Source: Aurelia coerulea (Eukaryota; Cnidaria; Scyphozoa; Semaeostomeae; Ulmaridae). Taken from it: DNA of 64,000 nt. The stretch is from positions 15,385,484-15,449,483 of the forward strand of contig CM076951.1 of assembly GCA_039566865.1 (NCBI GenBank), written 5' to 3'. This document shows, in pieces, positions 23,701 to 34,500 of this stretch; position 1 is the first letter of the stretch; the number at the start of each line of letters is the position of its first letter. The notes under the pieces were generated by a model. That model made no database searches. It was given only the letters and a program-made list of their open reading frames with translations, and was not told the DNA's origin. A program made the translations under genes and the position numbers.

Positions 23701-26700
23701 AATGCAAAGCTATAAACTGCAGAGAAAAAATCTCTTCTTAATGTCTTGGGCGTATATCTAAACATCTGCAGAGCTTGAAATATGCTCTTCAATCCTAAAT
23801 TTCAAAGGAAACCACGTTGTGAAAATAGGGTCCACTATCATATTGTACCTATGAACAAAATTGTTAGTAGAATGTCAGTCACTGCCCGGTACGCCAGCGG
23901 TAAATAAGTAAGTAAGTAGCATAAACATATCATGATACTGACATAGCTGCAGAAGGTGTGTACTATTTTTGTTAGGTTTTAGCAGATGTGCTATTTCGAG
24001 GTAAAAGATTGCAGTATTGGCACTGCAAACAGTTGTCAATGCAAGCAAACCATGCTAAAACTATGGAGATAAGCCATTGGTAAGATTTTAGACAGAAATT
24101 CTAACCTCCTGTCTTCAATCTTCTCTTTCCTTTTCTTTTTGGCTTGTATTTTCCTCCTCTGTTACATTGATAGTAAACCAAAACGTCTCCACCTTTTGTT
24201 TTTACAGATGCAGTCTTCCTGTAGCATGTCTGACCATTCATTTCAATGTACTCTTTCCACTCTTCAAATTCTGTTGATAAATAGAAACGGGTAAATTCTG
24301 TCATCATGTACTTTCTTGCAAGTCATCCCTAGATAATATCGTTAAAATCGTGAAAGAAGTGCAGAGCAGAAACTGTACGCGCAAATGGGAAATTTTGTAA
24401 CTTTGAGCCCCCTAGCTCCCTGCAACACTTCACGAAGTAAGGGCAACACTTGATATTTCCTTCTTAGATCTCAAACTCTTCAAAAAGCTTACATGGTCAA
24501 ACACTTCCTTATAAATCAGAATGCACGATTACGTCATTTTACGCAGCTTCTGCTCTATCTGATAAAATTCGAAACATGATGCTGTGGTATGTGCAATGAA
24601 AAAATCACCGAAACATGAAAACAGTGCTTTTTCCCCGGTGAAAATTCTTACAGGATCCTATAAGATCCTATAGGATCCTATAGGAATAGAGGATCCTTTC
24701 AAGATCCTGTCAGGATCCTATATCAGTGAAATCCTAAGTAGGATCCTATGCAAGATCTTATATAGGATCCTATTAAACCTTTCCTGTAGGATTTGCATAG
24801 GATCCTATGCAAGATCCTATGCAGGATCCTATTTAGGATATTTAGACAAGTTCCTACAGGATCTTATCAGGATCCTATGCAAGATCCTATCCAAATCCTA
24901 TTTAGGATCCTATGTAAGTTCTTATACAAATCCTGCAGGATCTTATCAGGATCCTTGTAAGATCCTACTCAGGATCCTGTGTAAGTTCTTATGCAAATTC
25001 CTACAGGATCTTATTAGGATCCTTGTAAGATCCTACTTAGGATCCTGTGTTAGTTCTTATGCAAATTCCTACAGGATCTTATCAGGATCCTTGTAAGATC
25101 CTACTTAGGATCCTGTGTAAGTTCTTATGCAAATTCCTACAGGATCTTATCAGGATCCTTGTAAGATCCTACTTAGGATCCTGTGTAAGTTCTTATGCAA
25201 ATTCCTACAGGATCTTATCAGGATCCTTATAAGATCCTACTTAGGATCCTGTGTACGTTCTTATACAAATTCCTACAGGATCTTATCAGGATCCTTATAA
25301 GATCCTACTCAGGATCCTGTGTAAGTTCTTATGCAAATTCCTACAGGATCTTATCAGAATTCTATTCAAGGTCCATGCGGATTACTGCAGGATCTTATGA
25401 GATCCTATGCAAGATCCTATTTATGCAAGATCATTCTTACCGGATCTTAGCAGGACCTTTTTAAATTCATATCCAGGATTCTCTTTAAGAGACTCAAACA
25501 AGTTCCTACAGCATCATGCTTGTATCACTTTTGTCAAGTTTTCAAACTTACCCTGTCCCCACGGCAACTGACCCCTTCAATTTGGCACTTGGCACACCAT
25601 ATTTTGCATGGTTAAAATTCAGTACGGATGAATCTTTTTTGAAAACATGTCCTTTTGTCTAAGTGGTCGAAATAACAATCGTATATTGTAGCCTATACAA
25701 TAACGATTCAAATTATGTATTTTGATTGGATAGCTGTCAGGAAGAGATTTCGAGAAATGCCAGTTTGAAATTTTTCATGGCGGCCTAAAGAAGCGATAGG
25801 AAATCGAATGGAGTCTCAAAGCTAATTTAAGAAGAAAGTAACCATGAAATCTAACTTGGAGCAGGAGTCACAAGGCATGCTGAGCTTGGACGAACCAGAG
25901 GAAGCGTTGGAATTTGAGCGGAAGAGACATTATAACGATTGATAGATGGCCTAATAAAGCAAACCAGAGCAAAGCTGACAAAAAAGGACGTTACGGGTCT
26001 GAAAAGAAGATGTTGCTGCAACAATATGTGAGAGGAAAAAGCAAAGAAGGCTGATGTGGTATTACAAATCATGTGTGTTTCAAGTTCAGTAATTTGGAGG
26101 ACCAGAAGAGAACATGGGCTACTAAAATGCCTAGATTTTGAATGATTTGTTCGTTTTTAGGCCCATAAATTGTCTACAGGAAAGAAGGGCTTCAAACTTA
26201 CGATTACTATCTAACCTTCTTGATTTCAAGTCGTCACTACAACACTAACAAACAGTAAAAGGGAATACACAAGACTTAGCACATAAAATACGCTGCCCGA
26301 TTCCGATTCCTGTTGATTCCTTGACCTTGACGATACTTTCATGCGACATTTGAAGGTTTTGGAGAAAGCTTACACACAGGGAAGAGAATTGATGATCAGA
26401 CCAGCAGTAGCACTAGCGTATTACAGTGCAAGTTCCTCAAGATCATCATGGGAAGAGAGCACATCAGGACCGTGCAGGGATAAAATGGGCAGGCTGCTGA
26501 CTGAACTGACTGAGGGGTAAAATGGATAGTGGAGTATAGGAATCAAATGTTGTCTTGGGTGGGTCCCATGGCCGAAACCCCAAATGTCCCATTTTCACGG
26601 ACCGAAGAATCCAAGGCAATAGAAACCTTTGAAGATTTTTCTAAATTTTACCTGCCTTCATAAAACACAACCAGGGCAAAAATATGCTTGAAATTTCCCG

Positions 26701-29700
26701 ATTATTTCAATGAACCTACTCTCCAGATGTTTGGGTATATAATTTTGAATGCCCCCAGGTTCTATATGTATCTCTAGGTTTTGTGGAGCTAATTGCCTCT
26801 CCAATGCACCAAATAGGTGAAGGTTTGTCAAAGTCTGTTTACGCTACTTCAAGTCAGGTGATAAAACCTCTCATAAAACCTCTTTTGAATTTTATAAATC
26901 ACTCATTTTGTATAAGAAAAAATGGTCCGGGGCTGGTGATTTTACAAAATTTATCAACATCTTTTCCCATGGCCATTCTACAGTTTACCCCAGAAGACAT
27001 TATGGAATTAAGCTGACACCTCTTGTATTTCAGTTTTGTTGGTAAATGGTAACATTGCAGGATAGTTATTAGTTATGTATGGGGAAGGCAGTTAAAGCTA
27101 GGTGTTGGAACAGGTTTTGAGATAAGGTAGGTCTTAGTTAGGGAAAGGAGAGTATTTGGCCAAATATGTTCCTGAAAGATGTGAAATACACATATTTTTT
27201 TAAAAGAAACTAAGAGATGGTAATCTCAATTTCTCAAAGTAAGCTAAGAAAACTTTTGTCCTCTGCAGTTTTTTTCTGAAGCCACTCAAAATTCTTTTGA
27301 CATTGCACAATAATAGCAACTGTTTGGACATTATTGAGAGTGCGAATTATGTTATTTACAGTACTTGTTTTGAGATCTTACCACTGTAATTTGGGAGCCC
27401 TTAAGACCAAACAAAATGAACTCTTCACTGTGGGCATTAAAGATATAAGAAACATGTAAGAAAGTTTTGGCAGCAAAATGGTCCAAAAATTTAAGAAACT
27501 GGCTACCAGCCCCAAACCTTAGTTTCTTTTGAAAAAAATATGCGTAATAGTCTGCTGAAACGCAGTTGCTGAAAACAATTTTAAGGTGAATGTATTTAAT
27601 AGTTTTAGCATAACAAAAGGAATGATCTTATTTCTCCTGATGTTGTATTAAAGTATCTTGATTTCTGGTTAAGTTTTGATTCTGTCATCCTAACTTTGAG
27701 CAAACAAAGGTTCCTTCAATTTATGTAATGTAAAGTAAAACATGATTATATTTCATAAAAATTTACCTACACAACTGTTTGTTGGATCAGAGTTTTTTGT
27801 CTGGATCTTGCTAAAATCCTGCAGAATCATGCAGGATCCTGTAGGATCTGGATTCTGTCAGGATGAGAGATTTGCTATCATGATCTTGCTGAAATCCTGC
27901 ATAAGATCCTATATAGGATCCTGCAGGATCTTGTCAGGATCCTATAACAAGGTGTATAAGATCCTATAGGATCCTAATAAGATCCTGTAGGATCCTAATA
28001 AGATCCTGTAGGATCTGTGTAGGATCCTGATAAGATCCTACGAACGTATCCTGACAAGATCCTGATAGGATCCTACATGATCCTTTCGTAGGATCTTGTC
28101 AAGATCCTATAACAGGTCCTGTACAAGATCCTATAGGATCCTGTACAAGATCCTATAGGATCCTGTAGGATCCTATTAAGATCCTACAGGATCTTATAGG
28201 ATCCTACAGGATCCTATAAGATCCTATATAGGATCCTATAGGATCTTATAGGATCTTGTACAAGAACTGTTTAGGATCCTGACAAGATCCTATGACAGGA
28301 TCCTGACAAGATCCTGATAGGATCCTGCAGGATTTTTCACCAGGGTTACATTTGGTGAAGATTCTAAGGAAACGTTTCAAGGCGTTTAATCTCTGATTAA
28401 GATGAACTGAAGAATAATGTAATATTTGAAGATTTGGCACTGTAGGGAGCATTGATTATTTCAATGGATCTTGATAAACACCTTTATTAGCACTATTTAC
28501 TGAATTGGTTATTGTCGAGGTTGTTGTATGATGTAATTGACCAAGAACAATGCCAACACATTCTGAATTAGCTTTACGTTTTACTGACTTTATTGTTTTA
28601 TTACTAAATTATTGTCTATTTTTATGCATGGTTGTAAGTTAAAGGTTCAGAAATAGAAATTCTACCTGCAACGGTTGCAAATTGTTTTTCCTCAAATCTA
28701 AAAATGAACTCGTGACTTTCAGCAAGGTGCTGTCTTAGATCTTCGATTCGATGGCATTTGTGTCCACATTCCAGACAGATGTATCCACCTGTTTCGACGG
28801 CTTTGACGTGTTGTTCCCCATGAATTCGCTTTATATGCCTTTTCAAATTATACCTGTCTTTTGTTTCTAGGTTGCACTGAGGACATTTCAACATGTTTGT
28901 CTTTTCCTTCCTGTAAGTCGAGCCATTAACAATGGATTGATGCACGCTCTCGTCAGCAGTATTCCCCAGGGGGGTCACTTGAACATTTTATATACGGGAG
29001 GTCCATCCGCAGTTTCTTAAATTCACCTAAAAGTATCAAATAAAATTTCACAGACCCAAAAATATCAACTAAAAATTTTTGATGAGACCCAAAAATATCA
29101 AAAATACAAAATCTTGCTTAGTTTAAACAGCATCTATTTCATGACACACTAGGTCTTGGGAGACAGATACACAATAGCATGCAGATCCACTGTGCATTCT
29201 TCTGTGTAGCAACTGATGGAAAATATTTACTCAAAGTAGGTGCTGAAGAGGTGGCAAACTAATAAATAAACTACCAAAATCATGTCACAAAACCCACTTT
29301 GTGACTCCAAGATTGAACCAATAATTGACAGAAACCAAGGAAACCCATGGAGTAACCCATGGCGGCTACTCCATCATGGGTTACTCCTCACTAACATGGC
29401 TTACTACGTACAAGTCAAACTGACCTGAGCTACTGTTGAACCCACTTCGTGACTCCAAGATCAAACCAATAATTGACAGAAATCAAGAAAACCCATGGAG
29501 TAACCCATGGCTACTCCATCATGGGTTACTCCTCACTAACATGGCTTACTACGTACAAGTCAAACTGACCTGGAGCTACTGTTGCTATGAAAGGGATATC
29601 CAATTTTGGGGGACAGAATAATTTTTGTTGGCAAATACTGCTATTTTGCTATGTTTTGTTACCTTGTTCCTCACTTCTTAGGATTCTTGGTCTTTCTTGG

Positions 29701-31516
29701 TGACAGAATTTTATTAACTGCTTGTAGGAGCCAAACTCAAAAGATTAATGTTCCTCACACAAAACTTGGATTCCTCTTTGCATCTTGACAGTAATTCACA
29801 CCCCCCCCCCCAAATACTCACCCTATTCATCCCAACTGCACCCAGTGTTCCAGTGCTGCTCCCATATTTGGGGTGGTAGGTGAAACTCGAAACCAGGTAA
29901 AGGAGGAAGGCCTTGTGTAGTAGGGGGCTAGGCCTCTAGATCAACAAAAAGTCCTCCAATCCAAAGTCCCCAGAGCCATTCAATTGATCTCACAGTGCAA
30001 TCTATTACTATCTATTCTTATATCAATAGAATCATCAATCCACCAACTTTGGTGCTGCAGAGTGAGACAGAAGCTGGTTCTTTCTCTGGTCGTATTTGTC
30101 TTCTAAATTTCTGTCTGCCATTATCGTTGTTGTGGGTGCATCAGCCTCGATAGAATATCACAGGAAAGCCTTCATTGAAATAATTGAAATTAATTTATTT
30201 GGTTTAGAATTTTTGTTGACATGGTTGAATGTTTTTGAACAAATTTTTTGTCGGTTTACTGGATAATTGTTCATTTTTAAGTCCCAATGAATTGAAAACA
30301 TTTTCAATCAATTCTAAATATTTTCAAATTAATTTAAAAGTTCCAACAGTGGTTTCCCTGTGATAAAATTGTTAGAACGAAACGAAAGGGAGACAGTGAA
30401 ATTGGCGGGAAAAAGTGAAATGTTGCCGAGTGTATGACCCTTGTATATGTGTTTTTTCTGTATGGATGGATCGCAAAAACCTCATTTTTACGGATGTTGA
30501 AAGAAATCCTAACTGTCTTTGATCTGGTTGAACCCAAAAGTATCAAAAATCCATATTGTTTAAATCAGCTACCCATAAGGATCAAAAATATATAATTTTG
30601 AATCGGGTACCCAAAAATATCAGATTACAAAGTAAAGTCTTACCCATAATTATCGGATGGACCTCCCCGTATATAAAAAGTTCAAGTGACCCCCCTGGGC
30701 AGTATTCTCTCTGGTGTTGGATTCTGAACAGGTAGTGAGATCACCTTGAAAGGAACAAGGCAATGTTATTTTCTCTTACATTTCAGACACCAAAACATAT
30801 GTTAAAAGTAAAAGCATTTTAATGCCACATTCTTATGGAAAGAATCAAATACTGCATCAGCTAATCCAGCATCCTTAAATATGTCAGGATTTGAGACATT
30901 TAACGTGTAACGTGTACCTACTACCACCAGTAGCAGAAAAAAGCTAGTTATTACTCTTATTGTCGTTATGAAATAGATACACATTTCTTTAAGGGTTCTA
31001 TAATCCAGTGAACTTGCTTGCATTATAAATAGGTCGGCAAATCACCCAAAATGCCATTGTAATTACTAGTACTTCACAAGGCGCATTTGATTTGACGAGA
31101 ACCAAGCACGGGTTGTCCCAGCACGTTCCTACTATATTTTGTTTAAGTTACCTTAGCTACAGTGAATCATTACCTGTGAGCACTTCTCTTCTTTAGAATT
31201 CCATTCACTGCTCGTTTGCCGTTCACCTAAACTCGCACCTAAACACATTACTTATGAAACAGGCATGCGCTTGGGTCATTTGTAGTACGATAATGTTATA
31301 CAGACTGTACTTACCCCTTCTTTCACTGAATTTTTGAAATGTCTTTTCAGTCTTTTCGTTTGCTTCTTTCTTTATTCCTGGTAATGTTGTGCATTCCATC
31401 TTTATTTTAGGCGTTGCAGGAACTTCCTCATCGGCTTCAAAATCTACCAATACGACATCTTCTTCATCTTCTGGCTCAATGTCCTTTAATGCATGGGCGT
31501 TATTCTGGTTGTTCAT
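17651..31516 (-). CDS. MULE-type transposase gene, eight placed exons
   Basis: Exons (minus strand, 5' to 3'): 31516-31315, 30744-28666, 24270-24106, 23514-23125, 22580-22449, 21878-19525, 18784-18590, 17747-17651. All have AG/GT boundaries and the first seven introns interrupt codons after position 1. The protein, roughly 990 residues to this point, has an acidic N-terminus, two C2H2 fingers, an FEEWKEYIE...CNRGG module, a C-x-C...H...H motif, the MULE DDE core, a SWIM finger and a PHD-like finger. MULE transposases cut and paste Mutator elements, leaving 9-11 bp duplications. Exons 2 and 6 each contain a later MITE. It could be an autonomous transposon or a domesticated copy; no terminal inverted repeats were found around it. 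Confidence 0.8.
18590..18784 (-). CDS. MULE gene exon 7
   Basis: 195 bp with an acceptor (AAATTCAG) and a strong donor (GTAAGT). It encodes RILKKLGVEGSTFSSDH and LIIDEEHPDATLVGKNID, a compact helical module with no named domain. Its length is a multiple of three and it joins exons 6 and 8 without a stop. Confidence 0.65.
18911..19036. repeat. 126-bp near-perfect palindrome
   Basis: TCGAAAGAATTGCATGTGC at the left mirrors GCGCATGCAATTCTTTCGA at the right, and pairing continues to a centre near CCTCGCCGAGG. GAGGAT flanks both sides, a possible target duplication. It lies in the intron between MULE exons 6 and 7. Confidence 0.8.
19525..21878 (-). CDS. MULE gene exon 6, catalytic core and SWIM finger, interrupted by a MITE
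   Basis: The exon follows TTTTGTAG. It contains LVVDEFGEGCPAAWCLSN, MSDMAPQFYDAFCLVFG with the second catalytic Asp and the LFCAWHVDKAF that follows it in MULEs, a candidate Glu in NMFCEAFHRVFK, then a SWIM zinc finger (C-C-V-D...ICKHVHLL). A coiled, acidic tail follows. At 20723 a TTAA-type MITE interrupts the frame. Beyond it (19829 down to 19525) the frame resumes with GLNIFKRSFDTLRRN and KPTDEDRAQFEKLGY to a donor at 19524. Removing the MITE and one TTAA (893 bp) leaves a 1461-bp exon in frame. Confidence 0.85.
19834..20722. mobile_element. TTAA-target MITE A (piggyBac-type)
   Basis: 889 bp bounded by TTAA (19830-19833 and 20723-20726). The ends read CCCTATTCGTACTGGG and its inverted counterpart CCCAGTACAGATAGGG. 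Just inside each end is a hairpin made of G-run, CGTTTTTCG, C-run. TTAA targets with CCCTA-type ends are characteristic of piggyBac elements. No ORF is supported inside. Internally it carries paired CRE-like sites, an X-box and an E-box (separate entry). Confidence 0.85.
20176..20556. promoter_or_regulatory. CRE pair, X-box and E-box inside MITE A
   Basis: Two exact TGACGTCA palindromes start at 20176 and 20194, 18 bp apart. GTTGCCTAGCAAC, an RFX-type X-box palindrome, is at 20533-20545, and TCACGTGA is at 20549-20556. The motifs are direct; binding by CREB/ATF, RFX or bHLH factors is inference. Confidence 0.7.
21879..22448 (-). other. Intron 5 of the MULE gene
   Basis: GTATGTG...TTTTGTAG boundaries. 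It includes a short duplicated block around GACAGCTGATAATTCTGAT (22370 and 22410). No other feature was seen. Confidence 0.6.
22449..22580 (-). CDS. MULE gene exon 5, first catalytic aspartate
   Basis: 132 bp between ATCCCTAG and GTATGTG. It encodes LADDDFVIVIQTEFQKHML and CCDSTHGTT, the block carrying the first acidic residue of the MULE DDE triad. It joins exon 6 in frame across a 570-bp intron. Confidence 0.8.
22581..23124 (-). other. Intron 4 of the MULE gene
   Basis: GTGCATAG...ATCCCTAG boundaries. AT-rich; no repeat or gene recognised. Confidence 0.55.
23125..23514 (-). CDS. MULE gene exon 4
   Basis: 390 bp starting after CCGTAG. It encodes KNCTCTIKV, a THACHTHYGHT stretch (C-x-C...H...H, likely zinc-binding), then KLKMGVSQEKILDDIRDS and RIHLIDRKDLRNI, which precede the catalytic core in MULE relatives as I recall them. 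Splice phases match exons 3 and 5. Confidence 0.75.
23515..24105 (-). other. Intron 3 of the MULE gene
   Basis: GTTAGA...CCGTAG boundaries. No other feature recognised. Confidence 0.5.
24106..24270 (-). CDS. MULE gene exon 3, FLYWCH-like N-terminal module
   Basis: 165 bp following TTTATCAACAG. It encodes FEEWKEYIEMNGQTCYRK and VYYQCNRGGKYKPKRKGKRR, a basic, probably DNA-binding module seen at the front of MULE proteins. The donor is AGGAG/GTTAG. Phases match exons 2 and 4. Confidence 0.75.
24650..25490. repeat. GGATCC-rich array with 68-bp tandem unit
   Basis: Irregular AGGATCCTATA-type repeats lead into at least six copies of a 68-bp unit (starts near 24918, 24985, 25053, 25121, 25189, 25257, 25325), each containing GTTCTTATGCAAATTCCTAC and three GGATCC/GGATCT sites. 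Confidence 0.9.
25491..27819. other. Centre of the fold-back element
   Basis: No recognised gene. Near 27195-27535 a pair of inverted segments (AAAAGAAACTAAG and CTTAGTTTCTTTTG) marks a nested MITE-like unit of about 340 bp. Confidence 0.4.
27820..28335. repeat. Second GGATCC-rich array (inverted arm)
   Basis: Dozens of imperfect GGATCCTATAAGATCC-like palindromes, the mirrored arm of the array at 24650-25490 but without the 68-bp higher-order unit. Confidence 0.85.
28666..30744 (-). CDS. MULE gene exon 2, two C2H2 zinc fingers, interrupted by a MITE
   Basis: From the acceptor TTTCAAG at 30745 the frame starts DLTTCSESN. It is cut at 30699 by a 1735-bp element and resumes at 28964, giving TADESVHQSIVNGS, then C2H2 fingers LKCPQCNLETKDRYNLKRHI and YICLECGHKCHRIEDLRQHL. 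It ends VAG before GTAGAATT. Removing the element plus one 8-bp target copy leaves 336 bp in frame, with phases matching exons 1 and 3. Confidence 0.8.
28965..30699. mobile_element. 1.7-kb inverted-repeat element in MULE exon 2
   Basis: The ends CCCAGGGGGGTCACTTGAAC are inverted at 28965 and 30699, and similarity extends about 50 bp inward. CAGTATTC flanks both sides (28957-28964, 30700-30707). An 8-bp duplication suggests a hAT-like mobiliser, but the terminus is not a typical hAT end. The interior is AT-rich and non-coding apart from a tandem duplication at 29290-29584. Confidence 0.8.
29290..29584. repeat. 148-bp tandem duplication
   Basis: Two nearly identical copies (29290-29437, 29438-29584) each hold the palindromic CCATGGAGTAACCCATGG and a GACTCCAAGAT block. 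A few substitutions and a 3-base deletion distinguish them. Confidence 0.85.
31315..31516 (-). CDS. MULE gene exon 1, acidic N-terminus
   Basis: It starts at the ATG at 31516 (MNNQNNAHALKDIEPEDEED), is rich in Asp/Glu, and includes KIKMECTTLPGIKKE, resembling a SUMO-acceptor motif. It ends SERRG at a strong donor (GTAAGTAC). The start codon lies about 60 bp downstream of the Ulp1 gene's stop on the same strand. Confidence 0.65.
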
Positions 31517-31576
31517 GTCAAGTCCAAGTAGCTGAGTTGGAGTGATATATTTTATTGAGATGTATTTCTCACTAAA

Positions 31577-34500
31577 CTAAGTCATTATCACACGACAAAG
31601 ATACTTTGCGTAGATACGACGAGTGTAATTTACGGAATCCGGAACTACGGAATTTGGGAATCCGGAATCACGGAACTATGGAATTACGGAATTCGGAACT
31701 GCGGAATGACGGAACTGGGTCATAGGTATAAATTGCGGAACACGAATACTCTGTATAGTTTATGGGCCAATGATGAATATTTCTCAAGATATGATCTGTT
31801 AGGGGAACATTAGATTTTTCTTGTTTTCAATTTTTAGAGGTATAATCAAGTTCCTTGAAATTTTCAAAAACACTGTAGTGATGAAAAAACATCAATTAAA
31901 TTTCTATTAAATGTTTTTTGGTGATTTAGGATTTAGAAATCGATTAATTATACATTAATTGCATTGTAACTGCACGAGCACTGGTTCTGTCATCCCTAGT
32001 GCCACCACCAATGTTTCTAAAATTTATAACCGATCTACCAGCCCGACACCTTGGTTTATTATAAAAGATTAGTGTACTGTACCACCATTTCTTCTTTCTT
32101 GACTTTCCAAAATTGAGCATACTGGTTTAAGCTGTTTCTTGTATACGAAAAATGTGTGCTGAAGTTTCTTTCGAATCTAGAAATCTCAATTTTGAGTGTT
32201 TTAAATTTTCATAAATGGTTTTTTGCTTTATTGTAAGTAATCAAGTTCAATTGCTGTGACCAATTAACATTCCTGTGGCACACACAGCGATCTGAGATGG
32301 GTAAAAGTCACATTGCTGAATAGGATAAACTTGAAACTTTGTCCAAAATACATTTTCTAGACCACCCAATCATCAAGAATGTTGTAATCATGATCCAGAG
32401 TTTACCAGAAGTATTTAGGATGCTGTTTTCACAAAGGCTTTATTGATTCCTGAGACCAATGGAAACCTGACCGCAATGGATGGACTGGGATGGACATTGA
32501 ATACTAAATAAATAATGAGAAACCAAACCATTCAAGAACTCCAGATTTTATTTGATAAGGTATTCTGCCTTTGTCAAGTCTTGAAGCTTCTTTTAACCCT
32601 ATTCCACGTGGGGTCTTTGCATTCACTCCTCACGTGGGGGGGGGCCATTATGGCCCCCCTAATTATATCCAAAACCAATAGAGTTATGAAGTTATAAGGT
32701 CTCCAAGCTATTGTGCATCAAATTAAGTAATTAGATTCCAATTAGTCACGTGACCTGTTGCTAGGCAACTAAATATATTGAGACCAGTCTGCAATAAGCT
32801 TATGTATGGGAACTAATATATTATCCAATATTTCTAAGAAAACAAAGTTTATCCTAATAAATGATTTATATTCTAGTATAGCAATATGTTTTCTCGCAAA
32901 ATACTGTATTTATCTTTAATTTTTCACATATCTATTCAAACAATGACGTCATAAAGATCTATGATGTCATTGTTCTAAAAAACTATAAATGTTAATGAAA
33001 ATTAACAAACTATATATCATATGAAAGGTCTTGACAAGAGCAATTCAATGAGACTAATTAGAACAAAATCAAACAAGGATTCATCAAATTAGAAGCAATT
33101 TACAGTTTTCTTTTGTTACCTCTCTCCAAATAAGGGCAATTGATGGTCATGTGACACATCAAATTGGAAAACAAATTTCAAGATATTGTAGGTAATTAAA
33201 TTTTAGGAAAAGTCAGTAAGTATCAACCCTCTAACTGCAATGGTTTAAGCACTGCATAGCAATGTTTGGTTGGGGGGGGCCATAATGGCCCCCCCCCCAT
33301 GTGGAATAGGGTTAAAAATAAGTAGAGAGCAGATTTTTGAGAAAAACCAGATATTGACTGGGAGAGTCGTTGTGTTTGAGAGTTTTCTGACACAAACTAT
33401 CATGTAATTTTGAAGACTTCCATTTTGGGGGCAGGCAATTTGTATGGTGAGAATCGTTCAAAGATATGGTAAAAATGCCTTTCCCGAATATTTCCCCAGG
33501 GGACATTCAGCACATACACATACCTTCATTTTGTAAAATTAAGATTTTAAGGAACTTGATTATACCTCTAAAAATTGAAAGCAATAAAAATTGAATGTTC
33601 CTCTAACTGATCATATGTTGAGAAATATTCATCATTGGCCCATACACTATATAGAGCATTTGCGTTCCGCAATTTATACCTGTTACCCAGTTCCGTAATT
33701 CCGCAGTTCAAAATTCCGTAATTCCATAGTTCCGTGATTCCGGATTCCCAAATTCCGTAGTTCCGGATTCCGTAAATTACACCCATCGGCGTAGATATGC
33801 GGACGAGAAATGAACAGAGACGGTAGATGATTTGCGCCTCGTAACATTTTGTCTGTCAAAACCGAGTAATATCTTGGCGCAAGACATGCAATTGCAAGCA
33901 CAACAATTGCCACAACACCACACACAGTACCATTTTGCTGAAGTGGATACAGTGAGGCACATCTTCTTGAGCATTCATGAAAAGCACTTGAATCTGGTGT
34001 TGGATGGCGAACATTCATTTCCATATCTGGCATTTGCCTTTGAAATATTTGAACATAAAGGCGGCGAATGAACGTGAGAAGCGTCTTTGGGACACCCCAT
34101 CCAAGAGAGTCCCCATATGTTATCATATTGCTCTCAGTATCTACGACAGCGGTACTGAAATGGTTTCCTTCGCGTCCCATCGCTCCCATGAAAACTTCCC
34201 ATTCTTCGTTTCCGTTATTGACATGACGCCTTTTCCCTACATTCAAGATGATGCCAATTCTTTTTGGTAGAGATTGCCTGTCAACATTCAATCTCACAAA
34301 ATTACCAACACTGATGATAGAATTTGCGTAAAGGCAGAGCACTCCTTTTTGTTGTGCATTAAGCTGGTTTACTACCCACCTCATATGGTCTCCAGCCAAG
34401 TATCTGTTGCAGCATAGCCTCGATAATTCCTGGGGATCCATTTCAAAATCGCGTAAGATCTCCGAGTAGCGATGGTTATGAATAGAGGATCGAAATGCGT

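Larger units (their letters stand above)
24633..28345. mobile_element. 3.7-kb fold-back element with GGATCC-rich arms
   Basis: The ends CCCCGGTGAAAATTCTTACA and, inverted, CCCTGGTGAAAAATCCTGCA bound two arms packed with imperfect AGGATCCTATA-type palindromes (24650-25490 and 27820-28335). The 2.3-kb centre has no supported gene; one 33-codon ORF at 25843 is charged but unrecognised. No clear target duplication. It lies in intron 2 of the MULE gene. Confidence 0.7.
31617..33788. mobile_element. 2.2-kb Mutator-like element, 9-bp TSD
   Basis: The arms of about 220 bp are inverted and contain runs of GGAATTACGGAACT-type subrepeats. The ends read CGACGAGTGTAATTTACGG and, from the right, CGATGGGTGTAATTTACGG. 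GCGTAGATA flanks both ends (31608-31616 and 33789-33797). It disrupts the last codons of the Ulp1 gene. A TTAA-type MITE sits inside it. Confidence 0.85.

Noticed and set aside
25047..25464. Repetitive ORF (QIPTGSYQDP-type units)
   Set aside because: Translation of the 68-bp GGATCC-rich array; no start context or homology.
25843..25941. 33-codon charged ORF (MKSNLEQESQG...)
   Set aside because: Too short and without homology or splice support; may be a captured fragment, but nothing distinguishes it from chance.
24650..28335. CRISPR-like array
   Set aside because: The repeats are palindromic and contiguous with no unique spacers of regular length, and the context is animal.
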